Shown: piece after piece, positions 13,503-25,629 of the stretch
How the letters are laid out: every line of letters begins with the position of its first letter
How positions within the stretch are numbered: the stretch's first letter is position 1
Source: Bugula neritina
Lineage: Eukaryota; Bryozoa; Gymnolaemata; Cheilostomatida; Bugulidae
Assembly: GCA_964035545.1 (NCBI GenBank)
Contig: OZ037768.1
Span: 6,191,241-6,255,240 of the forward strand
DNA length: 64,000 nt
Direction of reading: 5' to 3'
Position numbers and translations under genes: made by a program
The notes under the pieces: generated by a model
What the model was told of the DNA's origin: nothing
The model's input: the letters and a program-made list of their open reading frames with translations, nothing else
Database searches by the model: none

Positions 13503-16500
13503 CTACTTATTAAGTAATTCAGAAATATCAAATGTTTTTGGGAGACTGTTTTCAGTCACTTCATATAGCTTAGCTGTACCATCTTCAGAAGCCGTTGCAA
13601 AGACAACTCCTTGCCTACAAATAGAAATTAGTTCTCTAACCTCAAACACAGTCTTTATCCATACATTTAACACAACGTTCTAAATTAGTGCATGACCAAA
13701 ACCCAACATGCATAAGCATTAATGTTCAGACAGGGGGGTAATGTTTACTTACTCTGTGACGGACAAGTCATGTATTTCAGCTGAATGACCATAAAACTTG
13801 GCGATATTCTCCCCAGTAAGTCCATTCCACAATGTTATAACACCATCAGTGTCAGCCGAATATAACATAGGAGACTTCTGATGCCAAATCACTTTAGTTA
13901 TGGGTACCTACATGACATTAATAAGCAATGATGAGTGAATTTGGTAGTTGAGTATATCCTTCAAAGTTATCAAGCTAATCTAGGATTACGTGAAAAGTAG
14001 ATTACATGAAAAGCGCTACTGCAACACATTCAAAGGTTTTACATTAGATTAAATACCCATTAAAATATGTATATATGATTCAAATAGAACACTTATACCA
14101 AGCTAGCAGAAAGTTGGCTTCGCATAATTTATTGAAATTTATCCGATGTTGCATTTTTGATGAGGAGTGAAGTTGAAAAATCAGTGAATAAAAACAATTA
14201 AAAACCTAAAATAAGGAGTTACAAAAGTTATCATGGTAAGTGGAATCCCATAAACTTATACTAGCATTGAAAACAACACATCAGACTATGCAACTTCAAG
14301 CATTACACCTCAGCGAGCCCGTTTATAACATTTATAATAATTTAATAATCTAATAATCAACACAGTTATTTCGACTTTCACAAGAGTGGAGCAATTTTTC
14401 ATAAACTGCAACAAGAAACAACCACTAACATTTCATCTGACTAACCTGATTTGTATTTAGTTTAAGAGCACATGTCATTGCTGTCAAGTTGAAGATAAAC
14501 AGATCACCGGAGGTGGTGGCGGCAGCGGCTATAACTCGACTACAAGATTACACAAGAGTGGTGAGGGTCAGGTGATAACACAAGTTGGTGAATAAACTTG
14601 GTAAAACAGATAAAAGCACTGTTGGGCCCAGCATAGACAAGTCTGTTTATATAATGATATATTCTACTAGTATCTTACTAAATATCAGATATCTCCAGGT
14701 AATGAGCCATCACTCTTGGCACAATATTTTTTATTATTTAAAGCTAACGGCAGTGCTGAACTGCTGCAGGGAAAATGGTTTTTAGCCAACATTTTTATAT
14801 ACTAAAAACCATAATTAGCTAGACTGGCGTCTGGCACTGCGGCTAATACCAGCTTCTGAACATTTTATACTTCGAAATTAGATAAGCCAAACTTCACATT
14901 TGGCAAAAGTTAGCTGTGATTGAAGCTCTTTTCACCCACTGAGAATTAAACGCATTTGTAACTCAACAAAATATTATTGAGCAAAAATATATAACCAATG
15001 ACGTCACAATTCAAGAGAACATAGATTGATCATATATCAATACAAAAATTGATTGTAAATACGAGTATAACTAGTTAGAACTTACTTTGAGCAGTGAGCG
15101 ACAGATTCTACTGATGCATTAGCTCCTTCCTCACCTGAGCCATGGCAGTCAAATGATTTTACCAACTGAAGAGAGAATGGAAAATAAACTAGATAAACAT
15201 AATTAATAATATTTTTATTAACCCTCCATATAAACTGGTCAAGTCAAAGAAGTAATTAAATCAAATCAAAATATAAAAAGAAGGAGGTTGCACCAGGCAC
15301 AGCGAGAATGGTCAAAACTTTCAACCATAGAATAATCTCATTGTAATACGAGAGCTTGAGTTGCCAGTATAAGGCAGTGTAGTAGCAGCACGTACCTTGC
15401 CTTTCTCTAGGTTATATACATTCATCATGCCATCTGTGCTACCAGATATGAGGGTGGCATTGTTATCTGAGGGATTGGATGAGTAAGAGTCTAGACAGGT
15501 GATGCTTCCTTGGTGACCATTATTACCTAAACACACCCCACACATTATGTTCACATACATACTAACTAAAAAAGTTAAATAAAATTCCAAATAACATATT
15601 ACAGAGGGACTGATATTAGCAGACCATAATAATAGTTGTCTGTAAATACGAAACACATCTTCACCTGAAAAAGTGGGCATCTGTTGGGAGGGAGAAGTCA
15701 GATTCCAGATTTTAACCACTCCGTTACCATACCCTGCGGCTAGCATGGTATTAAGTGGTAAAAAGTGACAAATTGTGGCAGCTACGCCACTAAAATCAAA
15801 CGTTGAACAACTACCAGAGGGAATCTTCCACATCCATACAATTCCATCAGCATCAGAAGCAAGAAGGAGCGATCCTCCCCTGTGCCACTGCATCCACTGC
15901 CACCATGAATAAAAGAGAATATAAGTCATAAAAACATAAATGCAAAAAAACAATAAAACACATAAATGCCATATAAAAAACATACATGTAAAAAACATCA
16001 ATACGTGGACATTTCAATTTTAGAAACCATAGGCAACAGGAGCCTGTAGTTATCTAGTTCAGTCAATAAAAACAGAGCAGCCTGATTTAACTATTTTGTC
16101 ATCTTTATTATACCAACACATTTTATTTAGTTTAAAATGCATTCAGCCAGCTTGTGCATCAATATTCATTACTCCAGTGCAGATAGTATCATATAGTTAT
16201 AGTTCACCTTACAACTGAGCCATGATTAAGAGGCTGGGCAAACTACTTAGAACTGTTAGGTATAAGTAAATTATTATAAAATTGAGAGCTCAACACGGCA
16301 AGGAAATGCAGCAACGTAGAATTATCTTACCTCCAGATCAGCTATTTCAAAAGACCAAACAGTTTCCTTAGTGACAATGTTCCAGACCTGAATGAAACCA
16401 CTCATATCGCCTGTAGCTAGGTAAGTACCATCAGCTGAGAAGGATACTTGAGTTACAGAATCTTTATGACCTGAAAAGAAACCAACACTGACACAATAAC

Positions 16501-17566
16501 CAAACACTAAAACATACGATACAGATGACTCAGTTACAAAGAGACTGGAGAAATTAATGTACGATACACAGGCATGCACAACCATACCATTTTATATAAA
16601 AGGCAGAAATTAAAGCAGCAGCATATTAATTAAATGACAATATTGAAAATACCGGCACATTTAAGAATTGTCTCCCCTGTGGAAGAGTTCCAAAGATATG
16701 CCAAGTCATCCTGTCCACCGGTAGCCACAAGTGAATGGTTAACAGGGTGAAGTTTAATGCAGAAAACTGGTTCTAAAACATATTAAATCCATTCAGAATG
16801 AGTCAGAAAAAACATAGAGCATATCAAGTGAAGTTTAAACAAAAATTAGAACTTGCAGATTCTGGCAAAACAAAAATAGCATCAGACTACACACTTTAAT
16901 TCTATGTTCTGAAAAGAAGGAATTCACAGTTTTAAAATTAGACTTTACAGAACCAAAAATCAAAATGACGGCATAAAAAACCAAAGAGCTTTCAATTTCA
17001 AGGCATGAAAGATGAAACAGCATATTCAAGTTTAAGGTTAGAAATACTACCTTTATGAGCTTCAAAAGTGAAGATAGAATCATCAATATGTTCTGCTTCA
17101 TCCAGGGGTTCACCATCACCTGTTGTGTTACAAACACTGAATTATCAATCTATAATACAATACGAATTAGCCAAATATGTACAACGTATCACAATAATAA
17201 CTCTCATCACAAATTCAACTAACATGCACTTAAATTCCCAAATGGAAAATACAAACTCAAACTCTGAAGATGAATACAGTGGTATTAGTTTACTTTGTTT
17301 TCATATAAATAATGCAATAATTAAATGTTTCTCGTCTATCTAATAAAAATCACTAGCTGTTACATATGAATTAAAAAAATACAAATATATGCGAGGAGAC
17401 TCTAACCTTCACCATCCATGTCTATTTCATCTCCCTCTTCCATTTGCATGATTTCATCATCTGAGCCAAGCTCTATGACCTCATCATCATCACCATTATG
17501 ATACTGGTTGTCATCTCCTGCACTATCTCCATTAGTATTATTGTCTGGCTTATCATCGTGCTTCAT
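13503..17566 (-). CDS. AAMP: AAMP, angio-associated migratory cell protein (WD40; Sqt1 family)
   Basis: Ten exons in minus order: 17407-17566, 17051-17119, 16653-16772, 16331-16470, 15665-15896, 15396-15526, 15086-15165, 14446-14539, 13753-13907 and 13503-13614. The product is 430 aa (human 434). It has an acidic N-terminus ([20 protein letters not shown], like the acidic stretch of human AAMP) followed by WD repeats. These include [95 protein letters not shown] and [14 protein letters not shown]. The family has cytoplasmic roles in cell migration, and its yeast counterpart Sqt1 chaperones ribosomal protein uL16. The ATG at 17566 is the first in the open frame. An upstream in-frame TTG at 17626 is not a plausible start. 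Transcribed divergently from HGH1. Confidence 0.95.
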
Positions 17567-20228
17567 GTTGGCTGATTGCAGAATTCTACTTGGTGATAAT
17601 TCTGCTGATTTTGGTCCACCGAGCAATGCTGTTGTTCGCTACAGGAATACTCTCTACAAGGTAAAAGGTAAATACTATAATCAATGTCAACTATACAGTA
17701 TAAAATGTGTAGCACCCAGATTAGCAAAGTATACTAATGACAAAATGACCTTGACATGAGAGCTCCTGACATTTAGCAGCCATTTACAACTTTGATACTT
17801 GCCAGTCGCTATGTGACATACACTGTCAAAGGATATTCTACTATAAAGGAAGCAAAAATACATATAAAAAGCCACTTAACCTTAACCTTACATATTATAT
17901 GCATGATACATCTGCTTTACTGCAACTAATGTATATAATTTATTTCTTATGCACACTTTCATGTGAAGTAAACTTAGTACACCCCAAGCTTTTAAATAAT
18001 ATTAAAAAGCTCTAAATGGTATAAGACTTCAAAATAACAATTTACATTGTATCTGTAATAGCCTTTTGAGGTTTAAGCTGGCACAGCTTTGCATTGCATA
18101 GCTAACAGCTTTCTAACCTCAGGACTAGGCGTATTTCTTTCACAACACAGTATATATAAGTTTAGGCTCTGGGCTCTTCATTTTCGTCTTTTAGACTTTG
18201 AAAACTACTTCCAATTCCATCATTATTAAACTTTATCTTAATGCAAATCGCTCTTACTTTTAGCATTCGACCATTCACTTTGAGTTTCACTGATTCAGCC
18301 AAGATTATACTGGTATGTAATTTTATTTTATATGCTATACATTAATACAAACAATTCTATTTTAATAAATTTAATTTTTCATTAAAAATCATATTAATAT
18401 TAATATTATAGATATAATAATAATATTAATAATAATTATATTATATTTATAATTATTAATTATTAATATTTACTATTTAGCACTTCAACATTTAACATTT
18501 ACCTTAATATTATAATTAATAAACTATTATTACTATTAGAAGTATTGACTCAATTAGATCATTATAATCATAATATTACTATCTTAATTTATATTACAAA
18601 TAATTAAATATAATATTTAATAATTAATAACATTGAGATAAATATTAAAAATTATAATTGATACTAATTTTTATTTATTATAATTATAAAATTAAATATA
18701 ATCATTATGATTATGTCTATGGCCATACTCCATAGATTATCGCATTATGATTGAGTTTAACAATATGAATATTAAATTGAACTTTAACCTATCACTTTCA
18801 GTAAAGTTTTACTGATTCACACCACTCGTCACTGTGACTGAATCAGAATGAGTCTCAGAGTAAATCTGACACTCACACTGACTCTGAGTCTGACCACTCA
18901 AAATCAAACTGAACAGTTTTTCAACTTAATTTCCAATGGTGAGCAGTCAAAATTTGGGCTTCTTCACTTTTTCTCTAATAACCTAATGTGAAAGTTACTA
19001 TAATTCGTAAGGATAGAGCGAGAGTTTTGCTTTCGAATTTCAATTTACTGATCTAGTAAGTGTTAAAGTTAAACGCAAAATTTACAGCCCAGGTGCATTT
19101 AAAGGAAACCATTATATTGATGAAAATTGCAGCTATAAAACAATTCGAGTAACTTTAATTGTTGAAATTTGTTGAAATAACTATTTTATTTTACAAATAA
19201 TTCTAATTTCTAATTGTTTTAATAAACTTAGTCAATTAAAACAAAATATTTTATTTCAACTCACACGTTAGAGTAATTGAGCAAGTTTACTTTTCGCCAA
19301 TTTCCTTGTTATCAACCATGATGATGAAGCTGAACTCAATAATTGTAGATACTCATACTTTATTGATGATCATTGATGATTGTTAGATATATTATCCTAT
19401 ATTTTGCATCTGTAAGTGTTTATAGTAGATGATGAAGTTTTGCAATGCATGAATAGTATTTGAAATAGTCAATGTCATGCAGGTCTCACTCAGACTCTCA
19501 GTCTCACCCTCAGAGTCTCAGTTCTGGTTCAACTTCAAGTTTCAACACTAAGTTACTCACCAAATTAATGTCATCAGTTAACTTTATGTTTATGCTATGT
19601 TATAAGTATACTTATAGGTTATAATACCACAATTATATTTATACTAATGAATGTTAAACTTCAAGTATTACTATTTCACATCTGTAATCCAAAATTATAT
19701 AATTTTAATGATTAATTTATCATTATGATTATCTTAATCGTAATACTAACAATATTATTATTAATCATTATTGAATTTAATAATAAATTGTTATAATGGT
19801 TATCTGATTATAAATGTTAATACTTAGACTTTACTTATACTTATAGTTATAGGTAATGTAGCTGTAAGTGTTAGAATAACTATAAGAATTAACTATTAAG
19901 AGTAACTGTAAGTTAAATTACTATAACTATAAGTATAAGTATCACTGTATAACTAATTAGTAACAATAGTATTATTGATGTTATTATTATCAAATTTAAT
20001 ATCATATTTAATTTTATACTCCTCCTGTGCCGATATACTTATACAGTTATATGTTATAGTTATACGTTATACTTATAGTGTAAGTATAGTAGTCTGTATT
20101 AGTGTATAGCATTTAGTTATCACAAAATCAAAGCAAAAAGCTGCAAGTTGAAGTTGAACTTAAAAATAAGTTATAAAATAAATCTCTCATGTTCATATTG
20201 TTTTCAGTTGGCAAAAAGTTGAATAATT
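17567..20228. other. Divergent spacer between AAMP and HGH1
   Basis: Must hold both promoters. It has long TA/ATT-rich runs (about 18300-18720, 19680-20100) and two patches rich in CTCAGAGTC/GACTCTGAG-like words (about 18830-18900 and 19483-19530). An acceptor (TTTTCAG, ending 20207) 21 bp before the HGH1 start indicates a noncoding first exon. A donor candidate TACTG/GTATGT near 18312 could belong to it, but this is unproven. Confidence 0.55.
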
Positions 20229-22463
20229 ATGTCCGGAGGTGGTGTAAATATGGAGCTTCTTCCATTCCTCAGCAGCTCTGCTAGGCATGACTTGAAATTT
20301 CTTGCTATTAAATATTTTGTTGGTAAGTTATTTATACTTTACCCACAATGCTTAACAGAATTTACAACTGCACTATATGTAAATTTGTTTAGTATGCTTA
20401 AAATTGTCCAGTCATGGAATTGATCTAGTTTATTCGAAGTAATTTGAAAGAAAATAGTGGTAAAAGCTTACTATAAAATTTATGCTATTCAGGTTGCTAG
20501 AAACCATTTGTTTTTTATGTTCTGAAGTTATTTATGTGTTGAAATGTAACCAACGTTTTAGAAGAATTGCTAGTTGTTGTCCATGTTGTAAATTCATGTT
20601 CATATATATTGAAATGCTAGACTTGCTGTATATGTCTTGTTATTTTAGGTCTTTCTGGGACTGTAGATGGTAGATTGTTTATCAACAGCAAGCCAGTATA
20701 TGTGGACAGGATCATAGAGCTAGCATCTGACAATGTTACGGATATAGTGTGTGAAGCGATATCTTGTTTGGTTAACTTAGCCGGTGATCCTAATGGTGTG
20801 AACTCTATTATGAAATCACATTTAGCTGGCCAGCTGCTTGATTCTGTTCTAAGTAATGTAGTAATGAAAGGGTGTGCTCTTGCTGATGCCCTAGCTATGC
20901 TCTTGTCAAATTTATCAAGAGAAGCATCGGCTGCGGAGAGAATTGTTGATAAACTGATTGGCGCTGATCCACCAACCACGTTAGACCAACTGGTTCAGGT
21001 CATGTGCTTGGTGGGATTCAATGAAATGGCGGAGCTGCATTTCCTGGCACCGTTTCTGGCCAATCTGTCTCAAGTCACCTCTGCTCGAAAATACTTCATG
21101 GACAAGCAAAGATGTGTAATTCAACGGCTTTTACCATTCATGAAACACAAGTCGGATGTTCGTCGCCAAGGAGTTAGCATGATTTTGAAGAACTGTTGTT
21201 TTGATTATGGTAATGCAACCCTACCCAAAAATATATATTGCTTTTAAATAGTTTATTCTGAACTTTAGCAAAACTGTTTTCTTTTTTGATGGAAATATTA
21301 ATTATTCAACTTAAAGGTTAAGTTAAGATCCTCTCTGTAATATTCAAGCTATATGTGTTTGAGTTCAAAGTATAATTTGAACTAAAGGATTGTGATGTCA
21401 TAAGCATATACATAGCTAGTGAATTTCACTGCAGTATTCTACTTTTTTAGTTGATGCATTCATTTAACCTGTGTCCTGTATTTTGCAATACTCTTTCTTT
21501 AGAGTATCATGACTGGTTGCTGGGCCCTGAAGTAGACATCTTGCCCTGCTTGTTATTGCCACTGGCTGGTCCCGAGGAATTTGATGAAGATGATATGGAG
21601 AAGCTGCCTGCTGACTTACAATACTTGGAACCTGATAAACGCCGAGAGCCACTGGCTATTGTCAGAGCCAACCTGGTGGAGGCTCTGATTCAGGTCGACT
21701 ACTTATTTGTTTGCAAACTTGTCTCTATATTTCTTTTTTAAGTTGTTATCAGCTTTTTTGAACTTTGTATTACTTTGGTCTCATTCTATTTCTGACCATG
21801 TGAGGTTTGGGAGTCTTTTACACGTAGTAGTAAAATAGTTTAATGTTTCTCAGTGTACTGTTTGCAACTACATCTGATCTATTTGTTACGAGAAGCTGCT
21901 GGCTCATCAGAATTATTGTGTCAAAGGCTTCATATTTTGTGTGTGTTGGTGTTTGTTTAATGGTTAAGTCACACTTTACTTACTTTTTCTATAGTCACAT
22001 ATTTGTTGACACAGTTCCAATAACATGATTGCTAGTTCTTGGACTACAGTGAACCCAATAAGTAGCTTTCTCTCAGTTTTGAAAAGTTATTTGTTAGCAT
22101 TAATATTTGCAGTTGGCCTTCCCACAGTTACCAAGATATAAATATATCAATATAAGCGCAGTTATGTGTATTATTTTCTTGCATGTTGATATTTTGTAGT
22201 TGTGTGCTACTGCTAATGGAAGGAATGTTCTGAGACAGAGTAACACTTACATCATCATCCGAGAGTATCATAAATCTGAAGATAATGTCATGAATCACCC
22301 AATGATAAACAACTTGGTAGACATTTTAATAGGCGATGAGCCTAGTCCAACATTGAGCTCTAACTTGAAGGAACTTGAAGTACCTAAAGACTTACAGGAA
22401 CAATTTTCAAATTACAGCAAAGAGGAATTGAAAACTCTCTCTACTCATCAAATTGCTGAATAG
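20229..22463 (+). CDS. HGH1: HGH1 homologue, ARM-type eEF2 chaperone
   Basis: Four exons: 20229-20322, 20649-21209, 21503-21693 and 22200-22463 (369 aa; human HGH1 390 aa). The armadillo-like helical repeats carry the diagnostic segments VCEAISCLVNLAGDPNGVN, ALAMLLSNLSRE, LAPFLANLSQVTSARKYFMD, QGVSMILKNCCFDYEYHDWL and LPCLLLPLAGPEEFDEDDME. These are followed by LEPDKRREPLAIVRANLVEA, LCATANGRNVLR and IIIREYHKSE. In yeast and human, Hgh1 recruits chaperonin TRiC/CCT and prefoldin to fold eEF2. It is cytosolic, with no signal peptide. All phases close, and an AATAAA lies at 22631. The start at 20229 follows an upstream acceptor. A second ATG 24 bp on (GTAAATATGG) is a possible alternative. Confidence 0.94.
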
Positions 22464-25400
22464 TTTCAATTTTTTTTTCTTGCAGTGCTTTTGTTTTTTT
22501 AAATTTCATTTGTGAATGTGTAGCCATGACTATTGGTAATGAGTTCATACTTGGCATGCTGTTTACAGATATTGATAGTATTTAATTTTCTGGTATATGT
22601 TTTTTACATTTCTATTCTATTTTATAATTTAATAAAAATAATGCTTTGTTACTTCATTCGGTAAATTTAAAATTAGACGTTGAGAATCTAAGTTTAGAGT
22701 TTGGTAATACAGCATTGTGAAAGTAATAATCATTACCAGTGTAATGGTCATTGTAGTTCACCACTTTTCACTGCGAATTGACCACTTTAACACCATCGTT
22801 ACCAAAAAGGAGTCGATAGAGTTATTTTTTCGCCAATTAATGACTTGCTAGAAAAGACCAGTTGTAAATAAGATAATTTCAGAAAAACCACTGATAAATC
22901 GCAATATAAATACCTGCAGCAATTTAGTTTCAGCTTTTCCATAGCTACTAGCACTGCAGGCTTTTCCATTGGTTAGTAGTGATTTTTCTGATATGTAATA
23001 TAATTTATTATAAATATAGGCCTATTATGATACAACCTAACTCCTACAAGAAAAACTAGATTCTACTAAACTTACAAAGTTTTTTCAGCTGGGGTAGCTC
23101 ATTATATCTTAGAATGATAATCTTTCGGATTTATCCTATCAACTCCAACTACCGAGATAACTTGGTAGAACTGCGCAGAAATCCTCTAAATCTAATTATT
23201 ATCCCCCCTTATTAGAAAGATAACTCTAAATATGTAACCCGAGACACTAGCTGACCCCCAAAGTTGGTAGATACACTCTAGCTAAGTTCTGGAAGTAGAC
23301 AAACGTTCTTCAACTCTCGGCAGCTCAGTCTCAAACAGTGATGAAAAAGATATTATTATAATAATGGACATTTGACAATAATATATAAATGTAATTTGGC
23401 GTTTTTACGATACTAAAAGTAATAAAGTTAAATATTTTAGTAACTAAGAGTATAACCATAACCTAAACTTTAGTTGTAGTCTTATAAGTTATAACTATAA
23501 GTTAATGTTATACGTATTCATATGATATTGCCATCGGTATTGGCTACTACTAGTAGTAGTACTACTACTCAACTAGTACTTAGTTATACTAATACTGGTA
23601 ATAGTAGTTGTTAGTATTGCCATTAGCATTAGTATTACTATTAGTATTAGTACTATTAGTATTAGTCAGTGATACCATTGAATTCATCGACTATGGAGTT
23701 TCAATTTAACTAAAAGTATAACAGTAACACTAACTTCAACTTGTAGGTTATAACTATTGAGTTTGACTTTGGCCATTGCTCATTCAATGAGTCATTCACA
23801 TTGGGCTTGGCATTATGATTTAAATTATCAGTATGGTTATCATTGTCATTATGATTGTCATTTACATTGGTGATTACTGATACTCATACTGATAGTGATG
23901 GGATTTGGTGTGCAGTACTAGTAGCCTACTACTACTAGTAGTACTAGAACTAAAAATTTTTTGTTCTATATCACTATCAGTAGGAGTAGTAGACTTAGCT
24001 CATTAAAATCGCTAGGCTCCATGACTCTGACTATAAATTGTACTGTACAAGTATAACTTCAAGTTTTAAGTGATTAACTTTAAGTTTAACTGCATGTGTA
24101 AAACTAAAATTAAAAAACTTAGTATAAGTTAAAGTTAAAGTATTCCTAAATCTAATAGTAATGCTCTTAGTGTCAGGCACTGGTAGCTATATTATTAGTA
24201 TTAGTATTAGGCCTACTATCAGAATTAGTATTACATTTACTGCTACTCTAACTATTAGTTTTGCTATTAGTGTTAAATTGGTTTGTGTATTAATAGTGTT
24301 TCTTAGACTGAAATTCAGAAATCAAGAGTAAAAATTTCCTTAATAGTCATAGTTTTTCTGCTGGAAATAAAAAGTAAGTCTGCAGAAACTGAAAAAGGGA
24401 AATAGTTAGAGTAATTGATATTCGTAAGGATTTTACAGAACTATACTTATACTAAGTCTAACAGTATCACAGATTTGCACTCGGTCATCGCTGGCTTACT
24501 TTCATTGCCAATAATATGAATGATAATATGATACCGACAAAGTTCCACAAGACTATAGAAATGAAATTGAATACTATACTTAATATATAAGTAGACGATC
24601 ACTGTCTCAGTGACTAGTAAGAATATTTTTACGATTACTCGTGGTGATTTACTGATTTGGTGTTACTGCAGTCAGTGTGATTGTGATGATCATTTTAAGT
24701 ATGAATATCAGTGATTGACTCAAGGCTAGATCTTTTTAATTTATTGAGTTAGTATGGACTACTTTGTTCATAAGTTGTTCATAAATTGTTAACATAATTA
24801 TATTCAACAGCCACACAATCTGCCAGTATAATAAATGCATGTTTAACTAGCTTCACTTTTAAAAAGAAAATTATTTGGTATAATAGTTTGATCTGGCATG
24901 ATATTAGTTTACTGGATATTATGTTATAAATGGAAAAATTTGCGTTGGGTTAATGTACCCTCATGGGCAGAGGTTTTTACTGGATTGTGGTATTTGTAAT
25001 CTCTTCCATGTTTAACATGTTCATCTGCTTTATTCAATAGAAAGTATTCGTGATAATTTTATTATCGTAAATGTTTTCTACTAAAATATGTTAGTTTACA
25101 AAAAATTAATGCAAGATGAATATGCAATTGTTGGATAAACGCTTTGCTCTTTCACATTGTTTTGTAAAATGAAAGCTTAGTTTGTTGAGATAAAATTTTG
25201 AAAACCCAATTGATTCCGCACTTTCTAAAATTTTTCAATCAGTCTTGATAAATAGTGTTCTGTCACAATAACGGACATTATTAATAGTTTTCCTGACTAG
25301 GGATAGTTCATGTTTCATGTAGCATTCTTGCATGCTTTTATTTTAACTTTTAAAAGTTTTATTTTTCATTATCAGTTTTTGTATTACCCTATTCTGGTCC

Positions 25401-25629
25401 ACGTGTACTTGTGCCATCACTGTGTTGCGGAAGATTTGATAAGTGATTCTGTGACAGTTTTGTGAACACAATAGCAAACATATGGAATATCTCAATATTT
25501 TTATCTGCTAAGTGTTTTATTACAATTTATTCAATTACTGCACGTTGGCTAATTTGTTTTTCAATGAATTTTATTCGCTAGAGAAACAAATTAGACATTA
25601 GATGTTGCGGAAGATCTTTGTTAGTAACC
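22464..25629. other. Spacer between HGH1 and ANKS6
   Basis: No coding or RNA gene recognised. It holds repeated AGT/ATT/ACT trinucleotide islands (around 23540-23680, 23920-23950 and 24185-24300) in AT-rich DNA. The ANKS6 5' UTR and promoter lie at the right end. Confidence 0.6.
22631..22636 (+). terminator. Poly(A) signal of HGH1
   Basis: AATAAA lies 168 nt after the HGH1 stop codon and is the first canonical hexamer seen downstream. Confidence 0.6.

Noticed and set aside
20617-20979. 120-codon minus-strand open frame
   Set aside because: Shadow of HGH1 exon 2 on the other strand.
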